NCBI GenBank assembly: GCA_902363675.1
Contig: CABJAV010000001.1
Location: 186,001 to 250,000 of the forward strand
Direction of reading: 5' to 3'
DNA length: 64,000 nucleotides
Source of the DNA: Lachnospiraceae bacterium
GTDB taxonomy: Bacteria; Bacillota; Clostridia; Lachnospirales; Lachnospiraceae
Shown: positions 18,064 through 27,794 of the stretch, piece after piece
How positions within the stretch are numbered: position 1 is the first letter of the stretch
Layout of the letters: each line of letters begins with the position of its first letter
Notes under the pieces: model-generated
Seen by the model: the letters and a program-made list of their open reading frames with translations, nothing else
Told to the model about the DNA's origin: nothing
Database searches by the model: none
Translations under genes and position numbers: made by a program

Positions 18064-19098
18064 ATGTCTCTTTATGTACAGATCAAAAAGAAGCTTGGTA
18101 AGTTTCAGCTGGATGTGGAATTTACAATGGAAAAAGGCGTGTTTGCCATCCTTGGTGCTTCCGGATGCGGAAAAAGCATGACTTTAAAGTGCATCGCCGG
18201 AATTGAGACACCGGATGAGGGACGAATCGTTTTGAATGACCGCGTGTTGTATGATTCCAAAAAGAAGATTAATCTTCCGCCACAGAAACGAAAAGTCGGC
18301 TATATGTTTCAGGACTATGCGCTTTTCCCGAATATGACGGTGGAACAGAACATTATGGCAGGCATGGGACGTAAGCCGGACAAGGCGAAAGTTACTTCCT
18401 ATATTGAAAAATTCCGACTGACAGAACTGGAAAAACATTATCCTTCGGAATTGTCCGGAGGCCAGAAACAGCGTGTGGCGATGGCACGTATGCTTGCGGC
18501 ACAACCGGAAGTCATTCTTTTGGATGAGCCGTTTTCCGCATTGGACAGCTATCTGAAATGGGAGCTGGAACAGGAAATGAAGAAAATCCTGCAGGAGGTT
18601 GGTAAGCCTGCATTGTTTGTATCGCATAATCGTGATGAAGTCTATCGCCTATGCGATATGGTAAGCTGTATCAACCAGGGAAAAATGGAAGTGATCGAGG
18701 AAGTACACGAGTTCTTTCAGAACCCAAAGACACGGACCGCTGCAATACTGTCCGGATGCAAAAATATATCGGATGTGGAAATCGTGGATGCACATACACT
18801 TTTTGCAAAAGACTGGAATGTGACTTTTCATTGCAGCAAGATACCGGAACATACTGTGGCAATCGGTATTCGTGCACACTATTTTGAAGATGCCAAAGAG
18901 AAAGATATGCAGAACACAATAGAGGTGAAAGAGTATGAAATCATCGAAGATCCGTTTGAGTGGAATGTATCTTTCCGGGCGGATGAAAGCAGTGCATGGA
19001 TACAGTGGAAGATTGCAAAGAAGGAGTGGAATGCGAAAGAGCAGAAGATTCCTGAGGCACTTGGGGTGCAGGAGAAGGATATTCTGTTTTTACAGTAA
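18064..19098 (+). CDS. modC: Molybdate ABC transporter ATP-binding protein ModC
   Basis: The 344-residue ATPase has Walker A GASGCGKSM (about 31-39), signature LSGGQKQRVAMARML and Walker B VILLDEPFSALD, then a C-terminal regulatory extension of about 110 residues that is more diverged than a standard MOP domain. It powers uptake by ModAB. It is the last gene of the block and is followed by hairpin copy B. Confidence 0.92.
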   Translation: MSLYVQIKKKLGKFQLDVEFTMEKGVFAILGASGCGKSMTLKCIAGIETPDEGRIVLNDRVLYDSKKKINLPPQKRKVGYMFQDYALFPNMTVEQNIMAGMGRKPDKAKVTSYIEKFRLTELEKHYPSELSGGQKQRVAMARMLAAQPEVILLDEPFSALDSYLKWELEQEMKKILQEVGKPALFVSHNRDEVYRLCDMVSCINQGKMEVIEEVHEFFQNPKTRTAAILSGCKNISDVEIVDAHTLFAKDWNVTFHCSKIPEHTVAIGIRAHYFEDAKEKDMQNTIEVKEYEIIEDPFEWNVSFRADESSAWIQWKIAKKEWNAKEQKIPEALGVQEKDILFLQ

Positions 19099-19106
19099 AT
19101 ATTTGA

Positions 19107-19589
19107 TGGATGCTGCGCTGCGATAGGGGACTGCTTTCCTTCGGACACTAGTTATCCAGAATTACGAATTTGTAGTAACCCTCCCCCTGCCTCCTTTGAT
19201 GATTCCTGTCCGTTCAAGTTTCGACACCGGCACGTGTATGTCCGTCTCTCGCAGATGACGTCCGAAGTATTTTGTGCAAGCCTTAGTGGGGGTGGTAAAG
19301 AATACCGTGCCCGCGGGTCGCATTTGCGCCCCTCGTTCTATTATGAGTATATGTAATATTATGAGGGGCGACACAATGGAGAGCGGGCACAATAAAATTT
19401 CTGAACCCCACCACTTAGGCTTGCTAAAAATGCTGAGCGCATCTGTGAGAGACGGGACATAACACGTGTCGGTGTCGAAACACGAGCCGGACATGAAAAT
19501 AGAGGCAGGGGAAGGATTTCACAACTTCTGCAATTCTGTCTAAAATCATGTCCAAAGGAAAGCAGTCCCCTATCGCAGCGCAGCATCCA
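19107..19589. repeat. Long imperfect hairpin element, copy B
   Basis: After modC, a 483-bp imperfect palindrome fills the gap to the pckA terminator. Its outermost arms, 19107-19140 and 19556-19589, are perfect 34-bp inverted repeats. Inner arms pair 19222-19257 with 19440-19477, and the apex (about 19327-19370) forms CGCCCCTC/GAGGGGCG with an inner TATTA/TAATA stem. The core is homologous to copy A in reverse orientation, and where the copies differ, pairing is often kept. The outer 34-bp arms have no clear match in copy A. No coding sequence is evident. Confidence 0.87.
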
Positions 19590-19616
19590 CAAAATCAATC
19601 AACTCCTCACAGCATC

Positions 19617-19647
19617 AAAAAAGGACTGCCATAACGGCAGTCCTTTT
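19617..19647 (-). terminator. Rho-independent terminator of pckA
   Basis: AAAAGGACTGCC (19617-19628) pairs with GGCAGTCCTTTT (19636-19647). Read on the minus strand it is followed by a U-run and lies about 35 bp after the pckA stop. The plus-strand version could also stop readthrough from modC. Confidence 0.85.
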
Positions 19648-19680
19648 CGATACACAATGTATGAAATTCTGTAATACGAA

Positions 19681-21285
19681 TTATGCCTGAGGACCAGCAG
19701 CAACAAGTGCCTTACCAGCAGCATTTCCCTCGTACTTAGCAAAGTTCTTAACGAATCTGTCTGCAAGATCCTTAGCCTTTGTCTCCCACTCAGAAGCATC
19801 AGCGTAAGTATCACGAGGATCAAGGATTCCTGTATCAACACCCGGAAGCTCTGTAGGAACTTCGAAGTTGAACATTGGGATCTTCTTTGTAGGAACTTCA
19901 TTGATTGCTCCGCTAAGGATTGCATCGATGATTCCACGAGTATCCTTAATAGAGATACGCTTTCCGGTTCCGTTCCATCCTGTATTAACGAGGTAAGCCT
20001 TAGCTCCGCTCTTCTGCATCTTCTTAACAAGCTCCTCAGCGTATTTTGTAGGATGTAACTCAAGGAATGCCTGTCCGAAGCAAGCTGAGAATGTAGGTGT
20101 TGGCTCAGTAATTCCACGCTCTGTACCAGCAAGCTTTGCAGTAAATCCAGAAAGGAAGTAGTACTGTGTCTGCTCTGGTGTAAGGATAGATACTGGAGGA
20201 AGTACTCCAAATGCATCTGCAGATAAGAAGATTACGTTCTTAGCAGCTGGTGCAGAAGAGATTGGACGTACAATATTCTTAATGTGATCGATTGGGTAAG
20301 AAACACGAGTGTTCTCTGTAACGCTCTTGTCAGCGAAGTCAATCTTTCCGTTAGCATCTACAGTTACGTTCTCAAGAAGAGCATCTCTTCTGATTGCGTT
20401 GTAGATATCTGGCTCAGAATCCTTGTCAAGGTCGATAACCTTAGCGTAGCAACCACCTTCGAAGTTGAATACACCGTTGTCATCCCAGCCGTGCTCATCA
20501 TCACCGATTAAGAGACGCTTAGGATCTGTAGATAATGTAGTCTTACCTGTTCCGGAAAGTCCGAAGAATACAGCTGTGTTCTCACCGTTTAAGTCAGTGT
20601 TTGCTGAGCAGTGCATAGAAGCCATACCCTTAAGTGGAAGGAAGTAGTTCATCATAGAGAACATACCTTTCTTCATCTCTCCGCCGTACCATGTATTGAT
20701 GATAACCTGCTCTTTGCTTGTGATATTGAAAGCTACACATGTCTCAGAGTTTAATCCTAACTCTTTGTAGTTCTCAACTTTAGCCTTAGAAGCGTTGTAT
20801 ACTACGAAATCAGGCTCGAAGTTCTCAAGTTCCTCAGCTGTAGGCTTGATGAACATGTTTGTTACGAAATGTGCCTGCCAAGCTACCTCTACGATAAAAC
20901 GGATAGCCATACGTGTATCTTTATTAGCACCACAGAAAGCATCTACAACGAAAAGTCTCTTGTTGCAAAGCTCTTTCTTAGCGATATCCTTAACAACTGC
21001 CCATGTATCTTCTGTCATTGGGTGGTTGTCGTTCTTGTACTCATCAGATGTCCACCATACAGTGTCCTTAGAGTTCTTGTCCATGACGATGTATTTGTCT
21101 TTCGGAGAACGACCAGTATAAATACCTGTCATTACGTTAACAGCGCCAAGCTCTGTTTCCTGTCCAACCTCATATCCTTCAAGGCCAGCCTTTGTCTCTT
21201 CTTCGAATAATACATCGTAAGAAGGATTGTAAACGATTTCTGTTGTTCCAGTAATTCCATACTTGCTTAAATCAATTGTTGCCAT
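19681..21285 (-). CDS. pckA: Phosphoenolpyruvate carboxykinase (ATP)
   Basis: The 534-residue cytosolic enzyme interconverts oxaloacetate plus ATP with phosphoenolpyruvate, ADP and CO2. In anaerobic fermenters it often runs toward oxaloacetate. The kinase P-loop [11 protein letters not shown] is near residues 239-249, preceded by the metal-binding histidine region and followed by LIGDDEHGW. Codon choice is strongly biased compared with neighbours, suggesting high expression. Length is normal. The ribosome site AAAGGAG and a promoter with 16-bp spacing lie upstream. Confidence 0.96.
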   Translation of the reverse strand: MATIDLSKYGITGTTEIVYNPSYDVLFEEETKAGLEGYEVGQETELGAVNVMTGIYTGRSPKDKYIVMDKNSKDTVWWTSDEYKNDNHPMTEDTWAVVKDIAKKELCNKRLFVVDAFCGANKDTRMAIRFIVEVAWQAHFVTNMFIKPTAEELENFEPDFVVYNASKAKVENYKELGLNSETCVAFNITSKEQVIINTWYGGEMKKGMFSMMNYFLPLKGMASMHCSANTDLNGENTAVFFGLSGTGKTTLSTDPKRLLIGDDEHGWDDNGVFNFEGGCYAKVIDLDKDSEPDIYNAIRRDALLENVTVDANGKIDFADKSVTENTRVSYPIDHIKNIVRPISSAPAAKNVIFLSADAFGVLPPVSILTPEQTQYYFLSGFTAKLAGTERGITEPTPTFSACFGQAFLELHPTKYAEELVKKMQKSGAKAYLVNTGWNGTGKRISIKDTRGIIDAILSGAINEVPTKKIPMFNFEVPTELPGVDTGILDPRDTYADASEWETKAKDLADRFVKNFAKYEGNAAGKALVAAGPQA

Positions 21286-21393
21286 CTTATTCTGACTCCT
21301 TTTCTTTCTTTGTTGGTAGAAAACATGAGGCGCATATGATGTGTTCTCTGCTTTCTATATAAATGAGAATTAGTTTCTAGCTTCTCGGATAAT

Positions 21394-21421
21394 ATTATAC
21401 ATGATTCCTTTGCAAAATCAA
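21394..21421 (-). promoter_or_regulatory. Promoter of pckA
   Basis: On the minus strand, TTGATT (21416-21421) and TATAAT (21394-21399) are separated by 16 bp. They give a leader of roughly 100 nt before the pckA start codon. Confidence 0.6.
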
Positions 21422-21443
21422 TAAAAAATATAAGTTTTTTTCA

Positions 21444-22286
21444 TCAGATAGAAGAAAATCCTTTTCCGAAAACCTCGCTTGTGCTGGACATGGAAATAAA
21501 AGCATGCAGATGATTTTCGTGAATATATTGTCGTAGCGCAAGCGCCTGTTTGCGTGTAAGCGTCGTAAAAATAATGTAACGCTGCTCATGCGTGTAGGCA
21601 CCGGTAGCATTGACAATTGTGGCACTTTTGTTGAGTTTTGTAATGATGAAGTCACAGATGGAATCCTTGTCATCGCACGTGATCATGATGGATTTGCGCA
21701 GCATGATGTTCTCGATAACAGCGTCGATCATAAAGGATTTTAAAGTCAGACCGACAAAAGAATACAATGCGGTTTTGATATCAAATACAAAGCAGGCAAT
21801 GATAATCATTATCAAATCGGTAATAAAAAGTGCGATGCCAATGTCTTCCACATGGGCGTATTTTTTTACAATCATGGCAATGACATCTGTTCCACCGCTG
21901 GAGGAACCCTCATAAAAAAGCAGGGCAGAAGCAATCGCCGGAAGTGCGATAGCAAACATCAGCTCAAGCATCGGTTCGTTCGAAAGGGGCCTGGACAAAG
22001 GATGCAGGCGTTCAAAAACGACCAGAAGCCCGGATAGGAGCACGGTGGCGTAGGTGGTTTTGATGGCGAAATCTTTTCCGAGAAAACCAAAACCTACAAA
22101 AAGCAGTACCATATTTACAATGAAAGAAAAGGTACTTGCAGACAGTGGGGTGATTTTCGCGAAGACGACAGCTGCACCGGTGACACCACCAAAACAGAAA
22201 TTATTTGGAAACTTAAAGAAGTATACGCCGATTGCCATAATAAAGGTGCTTAGCGTAATAATAAGAAAACTTTTTATCTTTTGCAT
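21444..22286 (-). CDS. YitT family membrane protein
   Basis: The 280-residue protein has five or six N-terminal membrane helices (to about residue 185), including the family motif FKFPNNFCFGGVTGAAVV and YEGSSSGGTDVIAMI. A C-terminal soluble DUF2179 domain follows (about 195-280). The function of the family is not established. AAGGGGGAG precedes the ATG. It is divergent from nudC, with about 95 bp between the starts. Confidence 0.88.
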   Translation of the reverse strand: MQKIKSFLIITLSTFIMAIGVYFFKFPNNFCFGGVTGAAVVFAKITPLSASTFSFIVNMVLLFVGFGFLGKDFAIKTTYATVLLSGLLVVFERLHPLSRPLSNEPMLELMFAIALPAIASALLFYEGSSSGGTDVIAMIVKKYAHVEDIGIALFITDLIMIIIACFVFDIKTALYSFVGLTLKSFMIDAVIENIMLRKSIMITCDDKDSICDFIITKLNKSATIVNATGAYTHEQRYIIFTTLTRKQALALRQYIHENHLHAFISMSSTSEVFGKGFSSI

Positions 22287-22380
22287 GATACTCTCCCCCT
22301 TGCATAAATCTTTTCGTTGTAATGCAATTTTTGTAGTATTATAGTAAGGTGTAGTTAAAAAAATTGCAAGGGAGATTATT

Positions 22381-23241
22381 ATGATTCAGGATATTGCTCC
22401 ATTAAAACTAAATAATGCATACCATCGGAAAAAGCCGAAAAATAATAGCCGCATGTTGGGCTTTTTTGATCGTATGATTTATCTGAAATATGATGAGAAA
22501 ATTGAATTTTTAACTTATGAGCAGTGGACAGATACACGGAGAGAACAAAAAAAGGAGATTCCGGAGAGTGTATATCTGTTTTCAATTGGAGAGGAAGATT
22601 ATTTTCTTACAGATATTGCAGCCGATACACAAATTGAGGGATTTGCATTTCACAAGATGTTTTCGGTGCGGACCATGCAGCCGATGAAGGATGTTCTTGC
22701 GGCAGCTACGGCATGGCATCTGTATGTGTGGTACCGTGACAATCAGTTCTGCGGCAGATGTGGGACAAAACTGGCACATGATACGTTGCAGCGCATGATG
22801 CGATGCCCGAAATGTGGAAATCTGGTATTTCCAAAGATTGCTCCGGCAGTCATCATTGGTCTCACGGACGGGGACAAGATTCTTATGACAAAGTATGCAG
22901 GACGGGAGTACAAACGTTATGCATTGATTGCAGGATTTACGGAAATCGGGGAGACTGCGGAAGAAACGGTTGCGCGTGAGGTCATGGAAGAAGTGGGCCT
23001 TAAAGTAAAAAATATCCGTTATTATAAAAGCCAGCCGTGGGGCTTTGACAGTAATCTGCTTTTGGGATATTTTTGTGATCTGGCAGAAAAAGCTGAAATT
23101 CAGCTGGAGGAAGAGGAACTTTCTCTGGCAGAATGGGTGGATTACAAGGATGTACCGGATGATCCGGAGGGACTGAGTCTTACAAGAGAAATGATGGTCC
23201 ATTTCCGGAAAAGCCGGGAAAAGAACCATCAAAATGATTAA
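22381..23241 (+). CDS. nudC: NAD(+) diphosphatase NudC-like Nudix hydrolase
   Basis: The 286-residue protein has a four-cysteine zinc ribbon (FCGRCG ... RCPKCGN, about residues 124-148) and a complete Nudix box (GFTEIGETAEETVAREVMEE, from about 187), followed by SQPWGF, close to the SQPWPFPQS signature of NADH pyrophosphatases. NudC hydrolyses NAD(H) to NMN(H) and AMP and removes NAD caps from RNA. The stop overlaps the end of the convergent chemoreceptor gene by 4 bp. Confidence 0.9.
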   Translation: MIQDIAPLKLNNAYHRKKPKNNSRMLGFFDRMIYLKYDEKIEFLTYEQWTDTRREQKKEIPESVYLFSIGEEDYFLTDIAADTQIEGFAFHKMFSVRTMQPMKDVLAAATAWHLYVWYRDNQFCGRCGTKLAHDTLQRMMRCPKCGNLVFPKIAPAVIIGLTDGDKILMTKYAGREYKRYALIAGFTEIGETAEETVAREVMEEVGLKVKNIRYYKSQPWGFDSNLLLGYFCDLAEKAEIQLEEEELSLAEWVDYKDVPDDPEGLSLTREMMVHFRKSREKNHQND

Positions 23242-24944
23242 ATATTAAAGTTACTAATGTTGTCTGCGAGCATATCAGCTGTGTTGCGCAGATTTTCCGT
23301 GGAATCTTCAATGTTTTTGAAGCGGTCGGCCATATCCGTGATGGCGATATTGGTCTGACTGGTTCCGTCTGCATTCTGTTGCGCGATAATAGATAAAGAA
23401 GCAATGATGTCAATGATTTCGTTGCGCGCTTTTTCCAATTCTGAGGTTTTGTGTTCAATACTCCGGATACGGTCAATGGATGCTTCAAGTTCCTGAATGA
23501 CACCATTGACGGCGTTGGCGGTATCTTCAATATGCTGGTTCTGTTTTTCTATGATTTCCTGTGTCTGAACCATCGTATGAACAACTTTCTCAGAATTGAG
23601 GGTAAGGTTCGATACGATTTTTTCAATATTACCACTGGCTTCGTTGGACTGTTCCGCAAGAGTCTGAATCTGTGAAGCAACTACGGCAAAACCTTTGCCG
23701 GATTCACCGGCGCGGGCAGCTTCGATACTGGCATTCAGAGACAGAAGATTGGTCTGTGATGCAATTTCCGAGATAAACTGTGTTGCTTCATGAATACTTT
23801 GTGCGGATGTATTTGTCTGTGTGGTCTGTTCCGAAATAATGGAGATCGCATCTTTTACTTCCGAACTGATTTTTTTCAACTCATCAATTGTAGCAGAGGC
23901 TGCATCGCTGGCAGCTTTCATAGTATCTGCACTTTCGTTCAGCTCATCAGCTTCTTTTCCGGTTTCTGTGATGAGATTTCCCATATATTGAATATTATCT
24001 GATGCATTTTTGGTATCATTGGCCTGTTGCGTAGCACCATCCGTGATTGTGGAAACTGTAGACTGTACCTCGCTGATTCCGGAGTAAGTCTGGTGGGAGG
24101 TCTGCTCTAACACATCAGAGGACTGCACCAAAAGAGAAGTACTTTCTTTGATTCCACCAATGATTTTTAAAAGCTCAGATTGCAGATTGTTGATTGCTTT
24201 GGAGAGGTCTCCAATCTCGTCGGAGCGTTTCAGATTTTTTTTATCAATAGCAACATGCAGATTGCCGGAGGAAACATCCTGTACACTCTGAATACTCTTT
24301 TTCAAAGCAGAAGTAATAGAGGCTGCACAGATTTGCACAATAATCACACAGACAATGATAACGACAAATACAATGCCGACAATCATGTTGATAATGTTTA
24401 GTACACTGTGCAAAGTCGGGGCTTTTTCCAGTCCTGCAAAAACCATTCCGATTGGCACTGATTTATCGCCTTTCTGGTATAACGGAGTGTAATATCCGTA
24501 GTAAATGGTTCCGTCAATGGAGACGTTATCACTGAAATAGCCTTTGCCTTTTTTCAGAACCTGGTCGGTTACGACCTGACCGGCCGGACTTCCAAGGATA
24601 CGGTTGCCATCTTTGTCAAGTGCAGAGGTCATAATACGTTTGGAACCATAGAAGAAAGTGACTTCCATTCCAGATTCGCTTTTGATCGTGTCTACAAGAT
24701 TTTCGGATTGCGAGATATTGTAGCTGCCTTTCCAGATATCTCCATTTTCTGCTTCGAGATAGGAACCTGCATTTTGATCGTAAGCTGCCAGCGTGGCAAT
24801 CGAAGTTCCTTTCAGGGAATTTTTTACTTGATCGATAATGGAGCCTCGCACAAGTGTGGATGCAAGTATAATAATGATTGCACCGAGTAAAAGCAGAGGT
24901 ACCAGCGAGCAGAGTAGAATTTTTTTTCGTATTGTCAGTTTCAT
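23238..24944 (-). CDS. Methyl-accepting chemotaxis protein
   Basis: The 568-residue receptor has an N-terminal membrane helix (about 8-30), an extracytoplasmic Cache-like sensor (about 35-175), a second helix (about 185-210), a HAMP domain and a long cytoplasmic signalling coiled coil. The hairpin tip region contains FAVVASQIQTLAEQSNEAS. The ATG at 24944 is preferred to the longer frame because AAGGAGG precedes it at ideal spacing. It lies 19 bp downstream of a BMP-type binding lipoprotein in the same direction, suggesting the two form a sensory unit. No other chemotaxis genes are in the window. Confidence 0.92.
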   Translation of the reverse strand: MKLTIRKKILLCSLVPLLLLGAIIIILASTLVRGSIIDQVKNSLKGTSIATLAAYDQNAGSYLEAENGDIWKGSYNISQSENLVDTIKSESGMEVTFFYGSKRIMTSALDKDGNRILGSPAGQVVTDQVLKKGKGYFSDNVSIDGTIYYGYYTPLYQKGDKSVPIGMVFAGLEKAPTLHSVLNIINMIVGIVFVVIIVCVIIVQICAASITSALKKSIQSVQDVSSGNLHVAIDKKNLKRSDEIGDLSKAINNLQSELLKIIGGIKESTSLLVQSSDVLEQTSHQTYSGISEVQSTVSTITDGATQQANDTKNASDNIQYMGNLITETGKEADELNESADTMKAASDAASATIDELKKISSEVKDAISIISEQTTQTNTSAQSIHEATQFISEIASQTNLLSLNASIEAARAGESGKGFAVVASQIQTLAEQSNEASGNIEKIVSNLTLNSEKVVHTMVQTQEIIEKQNQHIEDTANAVNGVIQELEASIDRIRSIEHKTSELEKARNEIIDIIASLSIIAQQNADGTSQTNIAITDMADRFKNIEDSTENLRNTADMLADNISNFNI

Positions 24945-24963
24945 AAGCGTCCTCCTTTGCAAT

Positions 24964-26157
24964 TTACTCGACAATGTTTACATTGTGATAGTACCAGTTG
25001 ATGCCTCCGGTAATTGTGGCATCGTCTAAGGTCTGATTCTCGGCACCAATGGTTTCTCCGGTGTTTGTTTTTAAGACACCATCAAATACATTATTTTGTC
25101 CGCTGAGAATTGAGGCAGTCGCCTCATCGACTTTTTCCTGTGTACCATCTGCAACGAACGATGCGAGATTGGTTATACCGACGAGTCCTTCGGCCATACC
25201 ACCATAATAATTGCTTCCGTCCCATGTGCCATTGATAATGCTTTTGACGGCGGAAGTATAATAAGCACTCCAGTTCCAGATGACGCTTGTCAGACAGGAA
25301 TCCGGTGTTTCTTTGCTCATATCGGAGTTATAACCGATACCGTAGACTCCGCGCTCCTGTGCAAGTGTCTGTGGATAAGGGGTATCACAGTGTTGCGCCA
25401 TAACATCACATCCCATATCAAGAAGTTTCTCGGATGCGGCTTTTTCTTTGTCCGGATCGTACCAGCTGTTTGTAACGACAACATAAATCTGTGCGTCGGA
25501 ATTGACGGATTCGACACCAATGGCAAATGCGTCAATGCCTCCGGTTACCTCAGAATTAGAGGAATCCTGAGCGGCAACGTAGCCGATTTTATTGCTTTTT
25601 GTATTCATGCCGGCAACAATTCCACTGAGATACCTTGCCTGATAAATACGACCGAAATAATTATTGAAATTTTTGCCATTAGAAAGATAACCGGTTCCAT
25701 GTGAAAAATAGACATCGGGATATTGCTCGGCTAACGCAGCCGTAGTTTCCATATATCCCCAACTGGTTGTAAATATGATGTTGCATCCTTCGGAAATGCA
25801 GTCTTTGATAGCTTTTTCCGTGGCAGCAGCATCCCCGTCATCGGCAATTTTGCGGACAATCTGATCGGAGTCTAAACCAAGATTTTCCTGCATTCCCTGA
25901 ATGCCAAGATCGTGAGTGTAGGAGTAGCCACTTCCTTCGGATGGATCAGATATGTATAAAACCCCGACTTTAATAGAATCCTTTGAAATGCCGGAGCTGC
26001 CCGTTGTCGTGTTGGTTGACGTGGCTGTTCCTTCGGTGGAAGTGTAGTCCTCGTTTGTGGCGTAATCATCCGGTGTACCACCGGATGCTCCACACCCGGT
26101 CAGCAGACCAAACATTATGAATGTTGTAATCAGCTTTGCAAGTTTTCGTCTCTTCAT
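24964..26157 (-). CDS. BMP family substrate-binding lipoprotein
   Basis: The 397-residue protein has a lipoprotein signal (LLTGCGASGG, lipidated Cys near residue 22), a Thr/Ser-rich linker to about 55, then a basic-membrane-protein (Bmp/PnrA) domain. That domain contains KVGVLYISDPSEGSGYSYTHD, IFTTSWGYMETTAALAEQYP and DVMAQHCDTPYPQ. Bmp proteins usually bind nucleosides for an ABC importer. No permease or ATPase follows; the only downstream partner is a chemoreceptor, which suggests a role in sensing. A GAGGGGGAAT ribosome site precedes the ATG. Confidence 0.88.
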   Translation of the reverse strand: MKRRKLAKLITTFIMFGLLTGCGASGGTPDDYATNEDYTSTEGTATSTNTTTGSSGISKDSIKVGVLYISDPSEGSGYSYTHDLGIQGMQENLGLDSDQIVRKIADDGDAAATEKAIKDCISEGCNIIFTTSWGYMETTAALAEQYPDVYFSHGTGYLSNGKNFNNYFGRIYQARYLSGIVAGMNTKSNKIGYVAAQDSSNSEVTGGIDAFAIGVESVNSDAQIYVVVTNSWYDPDKEKAASEKLLDMGCDVMAQHCDTPYPQTLAQERGVYGIGYNSDMSKETPDSCLTSVIWNWSAYYTSAVKSIINGTWDGSNYYGGMAEGLVGITNLASFVADGTQEKVDEATASILSGQNNVFDGVLKTNTGETIGAENQTLDDATITGGINWYYHNVNIVE

Positions 26158-26315
26158 CCCATATTCCCCCTCTGATAAACATTTTTTAATACTATTTTAC
26201 CAAATATGGGCAAAAAAACAACTTTTTTTACACAAAATGACGAAAAAACGGATGGAATGACATTATGGATTATATATAATGAAGAAATTTCTACACCATT
26301 TCTTTGGCAAAAACA

Positions 26316-26344
26316 TTGAAAAAAACCAAAAAACAGAATATAAT
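26316..26344 (+). promoter_or_regulatory. Promoter of the second MATE gene
   Basis: TTGAAA (26316-26321) and TATAAT (26339-26344) are 17 bp apart and lie 58 bp before the MATE start codon. Confidence 0.65.
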
Positions 26345-26401
26345 AATTCCGCTTAAAAGGGTGAGGGAAGATAGTATAAATAAATTAAGAGGATTAAGAT
26401 C

Positions 26402-27739
26402 ATGAAAGATTTAACAAAAGGAAGACCATCCACACTGATACTGGCATTTGCATTGCCGATTTTTCTGGCGAATCTGTTGCAGCTTACCTACAGTCTTGTG
26501 GATACAAGAATCGTTGGCTCTTTTCTTGGAGAGGATACACTTGCGGCAGTGGGAGCTACCACGACACTCAGCAATCTGATGATTGGATTTCTGATGGGAT
26601 TGTCCAATGGATTTGCAATTATTACCGCGCAGAAATTTGGAGCGAAAGATGAGCAGGGAGTGAAGAAATCATTTGCGATGTCTTTGAAATTAGGATGCGT
26701 GATCGCTGTGGTGATCACTGTATTGTGCCTTGTATTTTTACAGCCGATCCTGCGGTTTTTGAATGTATCAAAGGCATTGCGGCCGATAGCAACTTCCTAC
26801 ATATTTATTATTATTGCAGGATTGCTTGCTACCTTTTTATATGATGCATGTGCGGCAGCACTTCGTGCGCTTGGCGATACGGTCACACCACTGGTGATCC
26901 TGCTTATTTCGGTATGTCTGAATATTGCAGGGGATTTGTTTTTTGTAGTTGTTGTAAAAGCCGGTGTAAGAGGTGCTGCAATTGCTACGGTTCTGGCACA
27001 GATATTAGCATTCGTCATCTGCTGGATTTATATGGTGACACGTTTTGAAATGTTACGGCTTCGCAGGATGGATTTTGTAAATGATGATTCCGGTATGCTG
27101 AAAAATATGCTGAGCGCGGGTTTGTCCATGGGATTTATGAGCTCTCTCATTAATATTGGTTCGCTAACGCTGCAGACCGCAATCAACAAACTCGGAAAAG
27201 ATATTATTGTTGCACATACCGCAGCACGCAAGATCTCAGAGATGTTTATGATCATGTTCACAGTGTTTGGTCAGACGATGGCAACCTATTGTGGACAGAA
27301 TATTGGAGCGGGAAAAGTGGAACGTGTCAAAAAAGGCATCTGGCTTTCTATTTTTTATACCTGCATCTGGTGTACCCTTGCGATTGTTGCAAGCTATACC
27401 ATTGGTCCGTGGCTCGTATATATGGTAACGGGAAGTCACAATGAAGTGGTGATCACCAATGCCACAAATTATCTGAAATTTGATACATTATTTTATTATG
27501 TAACAGCAGTTATCTGTGTAGTGAGAAATGCCATGCAGGGACTTGGGGAACAGATCACACCGCTCGTTTCAAGCTCGTTGGAGATGATTGGAAAAATCGT
27601 GATTGCGTTCACGCTGGTTCCGATGCTTGGGTATACAGGCGTTATTGTGGCGGAACCGCTGGTATGGTTTATTATGGTGATTCCGTTGATTATCAGAATC
27701 TTCCGGATGCCTGTACTTCATAAGAAATTAAGTCTTTGA
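26402..27739 (+). CDS. MATE family efflux transporter
   Basis: This 445-residue, twelve-helix transporter starts MKDLTKGRPSTLILAFALPIFLANLLQ, a typical MATE N-terminus, with internal repeats such as VGATTTLSNLMIGFLMGLSNGFAII. It is expected to export cationic compounds using an ion gradient; the substrate is unknown. AAGAGGATT precedes the start. The last codons (LHKKLSL) and the following bases lie in a 31-bp sequence that is repeated exactly inside the cupin gene 345 bp away, so the native C-terminus may have been replaced. Confidence 0.9.
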   Translation: MKDLTKGRPSTLILAFALPIFLANLLQLTYSLVDTRIVGSFLGEDTLAAVGATTTLSNLMIGFLMGLSNGFAIITAQKFGAKDEQGVKKSFAMSLKLGCVIAVVITVLCLVFLQPILRFLNVSKALRPIATSYIFIIIAGLLATFLYDACAAALRALGDTVTPLVILLISVCLNIAGDLFFVVVVKAGVRGAAIATVLAQILAFVICWIYMVTRFEMLRLRRMDFVNDDSGMLKNMLSAGLSMGFMSSLINIGSLTLQTAINKLGKDIIVAHTAARKISEMFMIMFTVFGQTMATYCGQNIGAGKVERVKKGIWLSIFYTCIWCTLAIVASYTIGPWLVYMVTGSHNEVVITNATNYLKFDTLFYYVTAVICVVRNAMQGLGEQITPLVSSSLEMIGKIVIAFTLVPMLGYTGVIVAEPLVWFIMVIPLIIRIFRMPVLHKKLSL

Positions 27740-27746
27740 GTTTCAT
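27716..27746 (+). repeat. 31-bp exact direct repeat, copy 1
   Basis: These 31 bases, starting CTTCATAAGAAATTAAG, are identical to 28061-28091. Here they encode the last codons of the MATE pump and its stop. The bases on either side differ between copies. Confidence 0.9.
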
Positions 27747-27786
27747 GAAAAAAGCGACGGTCGTTTTGTGATCGTCGCTTTTTTAT
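27747..27786. terminator. Bidirectional terminator between the MATE and cupin genes
   Basis: AAAAAAGCGACG and CGTCGCTTTTTT form a GC-rich stem with T-runs in both directions, placed between two convergent genes. Confidence 0.9.
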
Positions 27787-27794
27787 GGACAAAA

